Source: Streptococcus mitis SK564
Lineage (GTDB): Bacteria > Bacillota > Bacilli > Lactobacillales > Streptococcaceae
Assembly: GCF_000148525.1 (NCBI RefSeq)
Contig: NZ_AEDU01000009.1
Coordinates: forward strand, 1-64,000
Reading direction: 5' to 3'
DNA: 64,000 bases
A model generated the notes under the pieces. It ran no database searches, was not told the DNA's origin, and worked only from the letters and a program-made list of their open reading frames with translations. This document shows, piece after piece, positions 19,703 to 29,510 of the stretch. Position 1 is the first letter of the stretch; the number at the start of each line of letters is the position of its first letter. Made by a program: the position numbers and the translations under genes.

Positions 19703-20620
19703 TCACTTTAATTCTTCTGCTAGAACACTCATATTTTCTTCCAGATTTTCTAAATAAGTCTTATCATTTTGTGGGTCTGCCTCTAAAGGATTCAGAGTTT
19801 TAAGACCCACACCTGTTGATTTGACAAGAGTTTCAGCTACTTTGGAAGAAGCGTTACTTTCTGTAAAAATCGTTTTAACCTTATAGGTTTTTACAAATTC
19901 CTGAATTTCTGTAAGTTGTCGTGGACTTGGTTCTTGTTCAGGAGAGATACCTGCAATACCAAGTTGATTAAGTCCAAATCTCTTCGCTAGATAAGAAAAG
20001 GCTGTATGTTGTGTTACAAATGTTTTCTGAGTAGCTTTTTCAAATTTAGGCTGGAATTTCTTAGTCAATTCTTGAGCTTTTTTGATAAAGGCTTGCGCAT
20101 TTTTCTGGTAAGTTTCTTTATGCTCACTATCCACCTCTGAAAGTTTATCAGCGATAATCTGAGCTTCTTCTCCAGCTTTTTCAGGATCTAGCCAAGTGTG
20201 AGGGTCATAGAGCGTTTTTTCATCAACTCCATCCCCTGCTTCCACATCTTCTAGCCCTGGAACACGGTCTAAAGTCATTCCCTCTGAAGCCTCTAAAACC
20301 TTCACTTTAGATTTTTTTAGATTGGGATCTAAACTTCCTGCCCAAGATTCTAGCGTATGAGAATGGTAGACAAAGACATCTGCATCATAGATGGCCGCGA
20401 TGTCATTTGCCGAAGGTTCAAAGGAGTGAATCCCACTACTTGACTGAATCATTCGAACATCATTCAAGTCACCTGATACTTCCTTTACCATAGCGTAGAT
20501 AGGATAAAAACTGGTCACAATCTTCATCCCTTTACCTGTCTGACTTTCCTTTTGACCACAAGCACCTAAACACAAAAGAAAGATACTTAACAATACTAAA
20601 AATAAACTTTGTTTTTTCAT
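19703..20620 (-). CDS. adcAII: AdcAII/Lmb zinc-binding lipoprotein
   Basis: A 305-residue cluster A-I solute-binding lipoprotein for zinc. The signal peptide ends in a lipobox LGAC at about residues 17-20. Candidate zinc ligands are His in IHSFEPS, His in YHSHTL, DPHTWLDP and TQHTAFSYL. It lacks the long His-rich loop and extra C-terminal domain of AdcA, which fits AdcAII/Lmb. It delivers zinc to the AdcBC permease encoded elsewhere, with Pht as partner. Start ATG after AAGGGG. Operon with pht; regulated by AdcR if the operator below is real. Confidence 0.93.
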   Translation of the reverse strand: MKKQSLFLVLLSIFLLCLGACGQKESQTGKGMKIVTSFYPIYAMVKEVSGDLNDVRMIQSSSGIHSFEPSANDIAAIYDADVFVYHSHTLESWAGSLDPNLKKSKVKVLEASEGMTLDRVPGLEDVEAGDGVDEKTLYDPHTWLDPEKAGEEAQIIADKLSEVDSEHKETYQKNAQAFIKKAQELTKKFQPKFEKATQKTFVTQHTAFSYLAKRFGLNQLGIAGISPEQEPSPRQLTEIQEFVKTYKVKTIFTESNASSKVAETLVKSTGVGLKTLNPLEADPQNDKTYLENLEENMSVLAEELK

Positions 20621-20642
20621 GGATAACCCCTTAACTATTTAA

Positions 20643-20654
20643 TTAACTGGTAAA
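20643..20654 (-). promoter_or_regulatory. AdcR-like zinc operator
   Basis: TTAACTGGTAAA matches the AdcR consensus TTAACYRGTTAA at 11 of 12 positions. It lies directly downstream of the -10 box of adcAII-pht, where a bound repressor would block transcription. Confidence 0.75.
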
Positions 20655-20655
20655 C

Positions 20656-20684
20656 ATTCTACTCCTAAAAATTTAATCTGTCAA
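20656..20684 (-). promoter_or_regulatory. Sigma-A promoter of adcAII-pht
   Basis: TTGACA at 20679-20684 and TAGAAT at 20656-20661 on the minus strand, separated by exactly 17 bases. Confidence 0.8.
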
Positions 20685-20766
20685 GCTATTTTAAGAAAAA
20701 AATTGAAATTTCTTTCACATATAAAAATCTGCTGAGTTTCAACAACTCAACAGATTCTCACTTTAT

Positions 20767-20971
20767 ATACTCAATGAAAATCAAAGAGCAAATTAGGAAG
20801 CTAGCCGCAGGCTGCTCAAAGCACGACTTTGAGGTTGCAGATAGAACTGACGAAGTCAGCTCAAAACATGTTTTTGAGGTTGTAGATAGAACTGACGAAG
20901 TCAGCTCAAAACACTGTTTTGAGGTTGTGGATGAAGCTGACGTGGTTTGAAGAGATTTTCGAAGAGTATTA
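20767..20971 (+). repeat. BOX element, A-B-B-C form
   Basis: Begins ATACTCAATGAAAATC and ends GATTTTCGAAGAGTATTA, the two ends of pneumococcal BOX elements. The unit AGATAGAACTGACG recurs at 20839 and 20884, a 45-bp period equal to the boxB subunit, so two boxB copies lie between boxA and boxC. Its right end overlaps the stop codon of the neighbouring permease gene. Confidence 0.85.
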
Positions 20972-22360
20972 TTCTTCTATGGTAGAATGCTTATAGCCAT
21001 AAGTGAAGTAAATAATACTTCCTACTAACAACGCAACTAGGAAAGCAATCCAAGTTTCCATATTATACTGCAACATAAAGGATAAACAAATGATGATTGA
21101 TAAAATTGGTAATAAGGGTACCAATGGTGTTTTAAATTCTCCAGCTTTGGGCATCCCCTTTTCTCTCCGTAAGCGAATCAAGCCGTAAGCAAGCATAATC
21201 AAGTATGCCAAGGTACAAATGTTTAAGAAGGCTGCGATACTGGCTAGTGGGAACATTCCTGCAGCTACTGCTGAAGCTAGACCTGTCAAGATAGTAGCAT
21301 TCTTTGGTACCTTGCTAGTCTTCGTTAGTTCTTTAAAGGCGGCAGGCATCAATCCGTCACGCGCTAAACTGTAAATCATACGTGATAGGGCATAGGTCAT
21401 CGAAATACAAACTGTAATCAAGGTCAAGATAGCCACTAATGACACATAGTTGGCTGCCCAACTAATCCCAACGCTACGAAGAGCAAAGGCAACGGCATCG
21501 TCGACATTTAGATGGCTATAATGGACCACACCAGTCAAGACAAGCGTCACCAAGGCATAAAGAATGGTTACGATAGAAAGCGATAAGACAATCCCTCTAG
21601 GAATATTTTTTTGAGGAGTCTTAACTTCATCTACGGCCATAGAAATGGATTCAAATCCCAAAAAACCGAAGAACATCAAGGACGCACCAGCCATAATACC
21701 AGTACTAGCACCATAGATTTGTCCAAAACCATAAGGAGCAAAATTGCTCCAATTATCAAGCTTAATATTCCAAATTCCTACTAAAACAAAGAGAGCTAAA
21801 GCGGAAAATTTCAAAATAACTAGAATAGAATTAAAGCGTAAGGCTGCTTTAGCATTGAGTAAAACAAGTGAGGTCACCAAGACCAAGACAAGAATAGGCA
21901 ATAAATCAACAAATGTTCCTGCTTGAGGATTAAAGGTACCATTTAAAGCCTGAGGAAGGGCTATCCCATATTGAGAAAGCAAGCCTTTAAAATAAGCTGC
22001 CCAACCCGAAGCCACACCAGATATGGCTGTCATGAACTCCATCATGGTTAACCAACCAGCCAACCAGGCTGGGAATTCTCCTAAAATAGCATAGAGATAA
22101 CTGTAGGCACCACCTGTAGCAGGTACTCGTGAAGCAAATTCTGCAAAAAAGAGGGCTGATAATCCTACACACAAGGCAGAAATGACGATTGAAATCACTA
22201 GGGCTGGACCAGCAAGCGTTGCAGCTGCAGTACCTGTGATTGTAAAGACACCTGTCCCTACCATGGCTCCAATACCCAGCAAAATCAAATCCCATAACTT
22301 CAAATGCCTATGCATCTCCGTTTTATCTAAACTAACATTTTTTGTTCTAAATATATTCAT
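20969..22360 (-). CDS. APC-family amino acid permease
   Basis: A 463-residue membrane protein with about 12 hydrophobic segments. The N-terminal GIGAMVGTGVFTITG is the conserved first-helix motif of amino acid/polyamine/organocation transporters, and the layout resembles YfnA-type cationic amino acid transporters; the substrate cannot be read from sequence. I start at the ATG at 22360: the TTG four codons upstream lies inside its ribosome site (TTGGAG). The TAA stop is part of the BOX element end. Confidence 0.88.
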   Translation of the reverse strand: MNIFRTKNVSLDKTEMHRHLKLWDLILLGIGAMVGTGVFTITGTAAATLAGPALVISIVISALCVGLSALFFAEFASRVPATGGAYSYLYAILGEFPAWLAGWLTMMEFMTAISGVASGWAAYFKGLLSQYGIALPQALNGTFNPQAGTFVDLLPILVLVLVTSLVLLNAKAALRFNSILVILKFSALALFVLVGIWNIKLDNWSNFAPYGFGQIYGASTGIMAGASLMFFGFLGFESISMAVDEVKTPQKNIPRGIVLSLSIVTILYALVTLVLTGVVHYSHLNVDDAVAFALRSVGISWAANYVSLVAILTLITVCISMTYALSRMIYSLARDGLMPAAFKELTKTSKVPKNATILTGLASAVAAGMFPLASIAAFLNICTLAYLIMLAYGLIRLRREKGMPKAGEFKTPLVPLLPILSIIICLSFMLQYNMETWIAFLVALLVGSIIYFTYGYKHSTIEE

Positions 22361-22470
22361 CTTTGACTCCAAAATAAAATGATGATTCTATTTTACCATA
22401 AATATAGGAGATTTGTGAATATTTATAAAACATTTTTCTGAAAAAATCTGACTACCTTTTTGTAATAGCT

Positions 22471-22578
22471 TATACTCAATGAAAATCAAAGAGCAAACTA
22501 GGAAACTAGCCACAGGCTGTACTTGAGTACGGCAAGGCGACGTTGACGTGGTTTGAATTTGATTTTCGAAGAGTATTA
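22471..22578 (+). repeat. BOX element, A-C form
   Basis: About 108 bp from TATACTCAATGAAAATC to TTTTCGAAGAGTATTA, including GTACGGCAAGGCGACG, close to the sequence used for BOX-A1R typing primers. There is no boxB copy. As with the first BOX, its right end overlaps the TAA stop of the adjoining minus-strand gene. Confidence 0.85.
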
Positions 22579-23550
22579 AGAACCAAAACTCTTGAAGAAG
22601 TTGACAATGGCTTGCCAGAGGGAGCTTAAAAAGTTCCCGCCGTCCTCTATCGCCTTATCAGCATCAAAGTTAAGGTTGATATTTTTAAAACTGTCACCAG
22701 CTTGTGAAACAATGCTTTGTTTAAGGTCATTCAAGGTTTTAGTGAAGTCTGCATTGCTGAGGATATCACTTTTTGAGAGATTTAAAGCAAAATTGATGAT
22801 GATATTGATCTGGTTTCCTGTTATAACCTGATCAAGTTTGTAATTTTTCAAGGTATCTTCAACAATTTTACGGACATCTTCCTCTGTCAGATTTCCCTTG
22901 CTTTCCTTCGCTTTGGCGAGTCCTGACTTGATATCGGCTAAGGCAACGTTTAATTTATTAGCATCATAGCCTGACTTGTCCTTGTTTTCAGCATTGATAT
23001 CTGACAAAGCCTTTAGCTCTTCTTGAGCCAAATCTTTGTTGGCTTGTGGCACCTTGGCTCCATTAGCTTCCAGCGAATAGTAAATCCCTGCTAAAGCACT
23101 TTCTCCTGTAACGGGAATAGGTGCTGCTACAGTGATTTTGGCGTGTTCCACACCTAAAGTTACGGCCGCATTTCGGTACATATCCTGCGTCACCTTAGTG
23201 ATGTTTTCTGGTGTTTCAATCTTGACCTCAAGTGGCGACTTGTCACCTAGCTTTTGAATCTTGGCTGATGAATACAATTGTAAGCTAGAGTCATTGGCAA
23301 CATTCATAATCTTAGAATAGACATCAGGCGTCATAGTCTTGAGTTCTTTAGTATCTGTTGAGGCATTGTAGCCTAGTTTTTTTAGAGTTTGATTTTTTTG
23401 GTCTTCAGACAATGATGAACCTAGGACATATTCAGGTTGAACATAGGTTTCATCGATGACTTTTTGCACATCTGTTGCTGCATGGGCGCTATTCATAGCT
23501 GTTACTGCCCACAAGACCGCAGCACTGGTCAGAAAGAGTTTCTTTCTCAT
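22576..23550 (-). CDS. DUF1002 family secreted protein
   Basis: A 324-residue exported protein of unknown function. A Sec signal peptide ends near NSAHA-AT (residue 25). The body fits DUF1002: early LGSSLSEDQ, then a central AAPIPVTGESALAGIYYSLE segment conserved in this family as I recall it. The C-terminal part is helical and amphipathic, ending WQAIVNFFKSFGS. Preceded by GGAGGGAATT. It runs with the lysozyme-like gene upstream, but a terminator stands between them. Confidence 0.8.
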   Translation of the reverse strand: MRKKLFLTSAAVLWAVTAMNSAHAATDVQKVIDETYVQPEYVLGSSLSEDQKNQTLKKLGYNASTDTKELKTMTPDVYSKIMNVANDSSLQLYSSAKIQKLGDKSPLEVKIETPENITKVTQDMYRNAAVTLGVEHAKITVAAPIPVTGESALAGIYYSLEANGAKVPQANKDLAQEELKALSDINAENKDKSGYDANKLNVALADIKSGLAKAKESKGNLTEEDVRKIVEDTLKNYKLDQVITGNQINIIINFALNLSKSDILSNADFTKTLNDLKQSIVSQAGDSFKNINLNFDADKAIEDGGNFLSSLWQAIVNFFKSFGS

Positions 23551-23610
23551 AGGGAATTCCCTCCTTTACCTTTCTAGAGTAATATATCTATCTTAAAGAA
23601 AACTTATAAC

Positions 23611-23635
23611 AAAAACACCTGAACTAGCCAGATGT
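23611..23635 (-). terminator. Terminator overlapping the stop of the lysozyme-like gene
   Basis: Minus-strand stem ACATCTG/CAGGTGT (one T:G pair) with the TAG stop codon in its loop, then TTTTT. The last codons of the gene form the 5' arm of the hairpin. Confidence 0.65.
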
Positions 23636-24238
23636 CGAAAAGAGAGTGAAACATTTGATGATGTAAAGGTTGAGTTGCACCTGTCTAGAATAATAATAGT
23701 TTCCTCCATTTACATAGAGTTCGGCTCCATGAAAAATGGAAATAGGGTGAATATAACTATAAGTCTTTCCAGTGGTATTGCCAAGCAAGGGAGCAACAGT
23801 CTCACGAGAGTACTGTTTGGCCAGAGCTAGGGTATTTTCCTTGCCATTTTGGGCGATAAAATCGATATAGGCAGGTCCAAAATTATAGGATTGAACAGCA
23901 GTCCAGACATCAACACCCTTCTTCTGGGCCAGATAGAGATTGTCTGTCAGAGTTTGAACGCCTTGCCGAATGCTAGAGGCATTATCATTGATGGTATTGG
24001 TTGAACCACTGGCAGACTCACTAGACTGCATAACATCGCCTTCTTTTCCTTTGGTTTCGGTATAAATCATAGCGAGCACAAGCTCTTCGTTTGCTGGGGT
24101 ATCTTTTTCACTCAAGATTTCTCGTACCATGGGTTGATAGGTCATGACTTGCTTGACATCTTGGTGAACGCGGTAAGTTTTATAGCCAGCAAAAAGGAAG
24201 ACTGCTAGTACAAGCACTCTTCGAATTCGTTTAAACAT
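23624..24238 (-). CDS. Lysozyme-fold membrane-anchored protein (Pmp23/PvaA-like)
   Basis: A 204-residue protein with one N-terminal membrane anchor (residues about 8-22) and an extracellular lysozyme/lytic-transglycosylase-like domain. The likely catalytic Glu sits in AMIYTETKG (about residue 60), and the [11 protein letters not shown] region matches the substrate-groove motif of this fold. Relatives in pneumococcus include Pmp23, a division-linked wall hydrolase, and the protein called vaccine antigen A; I cannot say which name applies. The ATG shares one base with the stop of the gene upstream (TAATG). Confidence 0.8.
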   Translation of the reverse strand: MFKRIRRVLVLAVFLFAGYKTYRVHQDVKQVMTYQPMVREILSEKDTPANEELVLAMIYTETKGKEGDVMQSSESASGSTNTINDNASSIRQGVQTLTDNLYLAQKKGVDVWTAVQSYNFGPAYIDFIAQNGKENTLALAKQYSRETVAPLLGNTTGKTYSYIHPISIFHGAELYVNGGNYYYSRQVQLNLYIIKCFTLFSTSG

Positions 24239-25212
24239 TATTTACTTTGGATATCCTCGATATTTTTGATTAAGATAGAGTAGGTTCCATTGTCATTTTG
24301 GATAAATTCAACAGACTCAGCGTCTTGATAGACGTTATTGGGAACGATGAGCTCAATTCCATTTGACAAGGAAAGTTTTTGGTTTTCAAATTTCTTTAAT
24401 TGGCGACTGGCATCGATTTCATCGAACTGAACTGGTTCTGGTACAGCTTCCTTGACTTGATCAATAAAGCTCAAACGAGCCGTCAGGTTGTTATCAAAAA
24501 GGTCGTTAGCCAATTTCTCAGGCGATAATTCATTGCTTTCTTCTAGGTTGTTGAAAATAGCTGATTTGACCTTGGATTGAAATTGAAAATCATCTGTGTT
24601 AAAGGTTTCAGCAATTCTCTGTGCCGTTTTTTCTAGTTCCTTGATGGATTTCTTAGGAGAAATCTTAGGGGCGACGGCAAGGAGATTTTCTGAAAAATAG
24701 TTCAAAAAAGTCCCGTTGTACTTGATTCGTTTTTCAATCAGATGGTACTTGCGGCTCTGAAGATTGACTACCAAGGCCTCATCAGCCCCTGTTCCAAATC
24801 CAGGCAGGTTATTCTGAGTCAGCTTGATTGGATTATCAACTTCTCCTCCGAGGTGAGTCAAGGTCTCACGCAGGGCAATTCTCAAGAAAGCGAAATGTTC
24901 CACACCTTCTTTAGAAAATTGCACAAAAATCAAGTCATTGGTCTTGAGATTTTCAGAAATGCTAAACTCCTCTTTCCAGAGATTAGCCAGTGTTACTGAT
25001 GTCTCCAACAAATCGTCAGTGATGTGATTGAAGAAGGGATTTTCTTCTTCGAAAATCCCAGTCTTGGCTTCATCTGAATACACACGTTCAATTTTTTTAC
25101 GTAGGTATTCTTCGATTTTTGGAGTAATATTGAGAAATTTATCCGCTAGAAACAGCTCGGTATCATCCGGGCTAAACTGATGGATAATAGCTTTCTTAAT
25201 ATAAATATCCAT
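24238..25212 (-). CDS. Nucleoid-associated protein, NdpA/YejK family
   Basis: A 324-residue soluble protein of the 37-kDa nucleoid-associated (NdpA) family, recognised from [13 protein letters not shown] at the N-terminus, the middle [12 protein letters not shown] segment and the overall size. Its role in streptococci is unclear. A longer open frame begins at 25245 inside the glyA end, but the ATG at 25212 has a GAGGA ribosome site and the family N-terminus, so I chose it. It follows glyA by 7 bases, probably in one transcript. Confidence 0.8.
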   Translation of the reverse strand: MDIYIKKAIIHQFSPDDTELFLADKFLNITPKIEEYLRKKIERVYSDEAKTGIFEEENPFFNHITDDLLETSVTLANLWKEEFSISENLKTNDLIFVQFSKEGVEHFAFLRIALRETLTHLGGEVDNPIKLTQNNLPGFGTGADEALVVNLQSRKYHLIEKRIKYNGTFLNYFSENLLAVAPKISPKKSIKELEKTAQRIAETFNTDDFQFQSKVKSAIFNNLEESNELSPEKLANDLFDNNLTARLSFIDQVKEAVPEPVQFDEIDASRQLKKFENQKLSLSNGIELIVPNNVYQDAESVEFIQNDNGTYSILIKNIEDIQSK

Positions 25213-25219
25213 AAAAGTT

Positions 25220-26476
25220 TTAGTCCTCGTATAGTGGGAAGGCATCTGTCAATTCTTTGACTGCACTTCTCACTTCTTCTAAGACAGCTTCATTTTCTGC
25301 ATTCTTAAGGGTTTTAATGATGAGCTCAGCCACTTTGCGACTTTCTTCTTCACCAAATCCACGTGCAGTAATGGCTGCTGCTCCGATACGAATACCACTT
25401 GTCTTGAATGGTGACAAGGTTTCGTAAGGGATTGAGTTTTTATTTAGGGTAATATTGACTTCATCCAGCAAGTTTTGGGCAACTTTTCCGTTTTCTACAA
25501 CTTTAGTCACATCCACTAGGAAGAGGTGATTTTCAGTCCCGCCAGAAATGATACGGAAATCAGTGTCTTGCAAGAAGACAGCTGCCATAGCCTTGCTGTT
25601 CTTGATAACATTAGCAGCATATTCCTTGAAGGCTGGATCTAATACTTCTTTGAAAGAAACAGCTTTAGCTGCCACAACATGCTCCAAAGGGCCGCCCTGA
25701 ATACCTGGGAAAATAGCTGAGTTGATTTTCTTAGCTAAGTCTTCATCATTAGTCAAAATTAAACCACCACGAGGTCCACGAAGCGTTTTGTGAGTCGTTG
25801 TTGTCGTGATGTGAGCGTATGGCACTGGGCTTGGGTGAAGACCAGCTGCAACCAAACCAGCGATATGAGCCATATCTACCATGAGCTTAGCGCCAACAGC
25901 ATCTGCAATTTCACGGAATTTTGAAAAGTCGATAATTTGAGAATAGGCTGAAGCACCTGCTACAATCAGTTTTGGTTTTACTTCTTGGGCTTGTTTCAAG
26001 ATAGCATCAAAGTCCAAGAATTCTGTTTCAGGATCCACACTATAAGAAACAAAGTTGTAGGTTTGACCAGAAAAGCTGACAGGAGCTCCGTGGGTCAAGT
26101 GTCCACCTGCTGCTAAATCCATCCCCATAACGGTATCACCTGGCTCAATCAAGGCCATGTAAGCCGCACAGTTGGCTTGGCTTCCTGAGTGAGGTTGTAC
26201 ATTGGCAAATTTAGCACCGAAAATTTCTTTTGCGCGTTCAATAGCAAGAGTCTCTACCACGTCTACCACATCCGTTCCACCATAATAACGGCGGCCTGGG
26301 TAGCCTTCGGCGTATTTATTCGTCAAGATAGACCCTTGAGCTGCCATAACAGCCTTGGAAACTACGTTTTCCGAAGCAATCAACTCGATATTATTTTGTT
26401 GGCGTTCTTCTTCTTTGGCAATAGCATTCCAGAGATCAGCATCGTATGCTTTAAAATCATCTTTATCAAAAATCAT
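25220..26476 (-). CDS. glyA: Serine hydroxymethyltransferase
   Basis: A 418-residue PLP enzyme that converts serine and tetrahydrofolate to glycine and 5,10-methylene-THF. The PLP lysine lies in [14 protein letters not shown] near residue 225; [13 protein letters not shown] and the QPHSGSQAN motif are the family hallmarks. Full length. It pairs functionally with fhs further along the window for one-carbon supply. ATG behind AAGGAGAAG. Confidence 0.97.
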   Translation of the reverse strand: MIFDKDDFKAYDADLWNAIAKEEERQQNNIELIASENVVSKAVMAAQGSILTNKYAEGYPGRRYYGGTDVVDVVETLAIERAKEIFGAKFANVQPHSGSQANCAAYMALIEPGDTVMGMDLAAGGHLTHGAPVSFSGQTYNFVSYSVDPETEFLDFDAILKQAQEVKPKLIVAGASAYSQIIDFSKFREIADAVGAKLMVDMAHIAGLVAAGLHPSPVPYAHITTTTTHKTLRGPRGGLILTNDEDLAKKINSAIFPGIQGGPLEHVVAAKAVSFKEVLDPAFKEYAANVIKNSKAMAAVFLQDTDFRIISGGTENHLFLVDVTKVVENGKVAQNLLDEVNITLNKNSIPYETLSPFKTSGIRIGAAAITARGFGEEESRKVAELIIKTLKNAENEAVLEEVRSAVKELTDAFPLYED

Positions 26477-26536
26477 AGGTCTTCTCCTTTATTGTGTGAC
26501 TAGTCCATTAGTTTGATTTTACAATAAGAAAATAAA

Positions 26537-26968
26537 CTAAAAGATGCGAATAAACCGTTTCTGCACTTTATCACAAGTATAACCAACTTTTTCATAAAAT
26601 GCATGAGCTCCCAGACGATGATCGGCAGAGTTTAAACGGATAAACCCATAACCACGTCTTTTGGCTTCTTCTTCCAACCCTTGTAGTAAACTTTTACCAA
26701 TACCTTGACCTTGCGCTTGAGGTGAAACTGCTAAGGCTAAGATATTAAATCCTGCTTTGGAATAGAGTGATTCGTAAACTTCAGCGTGGACATATCCAAG
26801 CAAGGCATGACTAGCTTCATTCTCATAGCCAAGTAGGAAATGATGGGAATCCTGAGACAGTTTAGCTAGTTGGCTAGCCGTTTCCTCTGAACTAAAAGAA
26901 TAGCCCAAAGCCTCTCGGTTAATTTCACAAATGGCTTTCACATCAGTTTCTCTTAAATCTCTTAGCAT
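26537..26968 (-). CDS. GNAT family N-acetyltransferase
   Basis: A 143-residue acetyltransferase with the acetyl-CoA loop AQGQGIGKSLL and LALAVSPQ on strand 4. The substrate is unknown. I start at the second ATG (26968), one base after the stop of the upstream Sua5 gene and behind GAGGAGGAATGAG; the longer frame would overlap that gene. Position in the prfA-prmC-sua5 string resembles RimI-type genes, but it need not be RimI. Confidence 0.82.
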   Translation of the reverse strand: MLRDLRETDVKAICEINREALGYSFSSEETASQLAKLSQDSHHFLLGYENEASHALLGYVHAEVYESLYSKAGFNILALAVSPQAQGQGIGKSLLQGLEEEAKRRGYGFIRLNSADHRLGAHAFYEKVGYTCDKVQKRFIRIF

Positions 26969-26969
26969 C

Positions 26970-27569
26970 TCATTCCTCCTCAAAAGAAATCTCTGGCAAC
27001 TGAGCAAGAATATCTTCTCGCTTAATGGCCCCTTGGCGTAAGATTTTCACCTTGTCTCCAGACAAATCCAAAATAGTTGAATCCTGTCCAGTTAGAAAAG
27101 CATCGTCTTCCAAACCCAGAACATCTTGGTCAAAATCCTTCAGAATTTGTTCAAAGGTTACACCACTTGACTGACCTGAAATGTTGGCAGACGGTCCAAT
27201 CAGGGGTCCTGTCACTCGAATTAAATCCAGTGTGATAGGGTGACTGGGCATCCGAAATCCAACAGTTGCAAGACCAGAATTGACCCAATAGGGAACTCGG
27301 TCATTGGCTTCGAGAATAATGGTCAAGGGACCTGGTAAAAAGGTCTCGACAAGTTTTTGTAGATAAGTTGGCTGATTCTTTGAAAAGTGCAAGATGTCCT
27401 CGAGAGAATCGATATTGAGATTGAGTGCCTTGTCTCTAGGACGACGTTTGAGTTGGTAAACATGGTCAACTGCTTTTTCGTCTAAAGCCTTGGCAAAGAG
27501 ACCGTAAACAGTCTCTGTAGGCAGAACGACAGCTCCACCATTTTCCAACTCTTGTTTAATCCTGTCCAT
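26970..27569 (-). CDS. L-threonylcarbamoyladenylate synthase (TsaC/Sua5 type)
   Basis: A 199-residue YrdC-domain protein that makes threonylcarbamoyl-AMP for the t6A modification of ANN-decoding tRNAs. Motifs: PTETVYGLFAKA near residue 20, KRRPRDKALNL and SANISGQSSG. The open frame extends 56 codons upstream inside prmC, but that part shows no family similarity; MDRIKQELENGG is the expected N-terminus. It overlaps the 3' end of prmC by 14 bases. Confidence 0.9.
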   Translation of the reverse strand: MDRIKQELENGGAVVLPTETVYGLFAKALDEKAVDHVYQLKRRPRDKALNLNIDSLEDILHFSKNQPTYLQKLVETFLPGPLTIILEANDRVPYWVNSGLATVGFRMPSHPITLDLIRVTGPLIGPSANISGQSSGVTFEQILKDFDQDVLGLEDDAFLTGQDSTILDLSGDKVKILRQGAIKREDILAQLPEISFEEE

Positions 27570-28392
27570 CATCAACCACGACCATCCTATCTTGACCAAA
27601 TTGATCCTTGAGTGTTCGAACTCGCTGTTCAGGAAGATGTTTCCTAAAAAGTTCAGGAACACTTTGACCTTGCTTGTATCCAATTTCAAGGTAAATCTTA
27701 CCACCATCTTTGAGATAGTCTTTTGCATCTTCCGCAATTCTACGGTAAATAGCTAGGCCATCCTCGTCTGCAAAGAGAGCTAGATGAGGCTCCGAATGCA
27801 AGACATTCAAGCCGACCTCTGACGCATCTTTACGAGAGATATAGGGTGGATTGGAAACAATTATATCATATTTTTCAGAAATTTCTGTAAAACAGTCAGA
27901 TTTTTTTAAAAATATTTGAAGATTTTGATTTTTAGCATTTTCGTTAGCTAAATCTAAAGCATCTTGGGAAATATCTGCTGCTGTCACTGACCAATCTGGT
28001 CTGTTTTTTGCTAGAGCGAGAGCAATAGCTCCACTACCTGTTCCAATATCCAGAACTGAAAGATTCGTCTCAGGATTTTCAGCTAGGATAAGCTCCACCA
28101 ATTCCCCTGTCTCTGGTCGAGGAATCAATACTCGCTCATCAACTGTTAATTGCATTCCATAAAAATCTACCTGTCCAATGATGTATTGTGCCGGTTTATG
28201 AGCTACTAACTGTTGGAAAATTTCTTTTACAAATACTTCTTCCTCTTCCGTCACTTCCTTCTGAAGAACAAAGACAAAGTCAGTAAAAGAGAGATTTTTC
28301 AGGCTACGATAGACAAAAGAGAGGCTTTCAGCTTCCTCTCCTTGTCTTATCAATTCTTCTTCAAAATCTGAAAATAATTGAGCTAATTTCAT
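27556..28392 (-). CDS. prmC: Release factor glutamine methyltransferase
   Basis: A 278-residue SAM-dependent methyltransferase that methylates the Gln of the GGQ motif in RF1 and RF2. The SAM loop VLDIGTGSGAIALALA and the catalytic NPPY (SNPPYIS, near residue 185) are present. Its ATG shares one base with the prfA stop (TAATG), so substrate and modifier are coupled. Confidence 0.95.
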   Translation of the reverse strand: MKLAQLFSDFEEELIRQGEEAESLSFVYRSLKNLSFTDFVFVLQKEVTEEEEVFVKEIFQQLVAHKPAQYIIGQVDFYGMQLTVDERVLIPRPETGELVELILAENPETNLSVLDIGTGSGAIALALAKNRPDWSVTAADISQDALDLANENAKNQNLQIFLKKSDCFTEISEKYDIIVSNPPYISRKDASEVGLNVLHSEPHLALFADEDGLAIYRRIAEDAKDYLKDGGKIYLEIGYKQGQSVPELFRKHLPEQRVRTLKDQFGQDRMVVVDDGQD

Positions 28393-29471
28393 TATTTGTT
28401 TAATTCTTCTAATTTTTGTGTTTGGTCATATAGCACCAAGGCATCCACAACTTCGTCCAATTTACCAGACAAAATGGTATCTAGTTTTTGGAGAGTCAAG
28501 CCGATACGGTGGTCCGTGACACGGTTTTGTGGGAAATTATAAGTACGGATTCGTTCTGAGCGGTCCCCAGTACCAATCGTTGACTTACGCTCAGCGTCTT
28601 GTTCGTCTTGTGCAATCTGAGCAAAGTGGTCAGCAACACGCGCACGAATGATTTTCATGGCTTTCTCACGGTTTTTCTGCTGGGTACGTTCTTCCTGCAT
28701 CTCAACCTTGATATTGGTTGGCAAGTGAACGATACGAACGGCAGTCGCAACCTTATTGACGTTCTGTCCACCAGCACCAGAGGCATGATAGATGTCGACA
28801 CGAAGGTCTTTTGGATCAATGTCGTATTCAACCTCTTCTACTTCTGGCATAACAAGAACTGTCGCTGTCGAAGTATGAACACGGCCTTGGCTTTCTGTCA
28901 CAGGGACACGTTGCACACGGTGAGCACCTGATTCGTACTTGAGTTTAGAGTATACAGACTGACCAGAAACCATAGCAACCACTTCTTTGAAACCACCGAC
29001 ACCGTTTATAGAGGCTTCCATAACTTCAAAGCGCCAGCCTTGGGCTTCCGCATACTTTTGGTACATGGTTAGAAGGTCACCCGCAAAAAGTGCTGCTTCG
29101 TCTCCACCAGCAGCGCCACGGATTTCAAGGATAATATTCTTGTCATCATTTGGATCCTTTGGAAGGAGCAAGATTTTCAGTTTTTCTTCGTATTCTTCTT
29201 TTTCAACCTTGGCATCTTTGAGCTCTTGCTTGGCCATTTCTTCCAAGTCAGCATCTCCGCCTGATTCCTTAATCATCTCTTCGGCGTCAACGATGTTTTG
29301 AAGGACTTGTTTGTACTCACGGTAGGCTGTAACCGTGTCACGGGTAGAAGCCTCTTCTTTCGAAAGTTCCATGAAACGCTTGGTGTCAGACACCACATCA
29401 GGGTCACTGAGCAATTCTCCTAATTCTTCATAACGGTCTTCTACTGCTTGTAGTTGATCATAGATGTTCAT
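28392..29471 (-). CDS. prfA: Peptide chain release factor 1
   Basis: A 359-residue RF1. GAGGQNVNK carries the catalytic GGQ. The stop-codon recognition tripeptide appears as PVT ([10 protein letters not shown]) in place of the common PAT, still within the PxT pattern of RF1. Full length. First of prfA-prmC-sua5-GNAT. Confidence 0.96.
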   Translation of the reverse strand: MNIYDQLQAVEDRYEELGELLSDPDVVSDTKRFMELSKEEASTRDTVTAYREYKQVLQNIVDAEEMIKESGGDADLEEMAKQELKDAKVEKEEYEEKLKILLLPKDPNDDKNIILEIRGAAGGDEAALFAGDLLTMYQKYAEAQGWRFEVMEASINGVGGFKEVVAMVSGQSVYSKLKYESGAHRVQRVPVTESQGRVHTSTATVLVMPEVEEVEYDIDPKDLRVDIYHASGAGGQNVNKVATAVRIVHLPTNIKVEMQEERTQQKNREKAMKIIRARVADHFAQIAQDEQDAERKSTIGTGDRSERIRTYNFPQNRVTDHRIGLTLQKLDTILSGKLDEVVDALVLYDQTQKLEELNK

Positions 29472-29510
29472 TTTTTCTCCTTATTTCTCAATTGTTAAAT
29501 CATAGATTGC

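Noticed and set aside
27570-27737. 56-codon N-terminal extension of the Sua5 protein
   Set aside because: It lies inside prmC in another frame, shows no family similarity and would move the start away from the conserved MDRIKQE.
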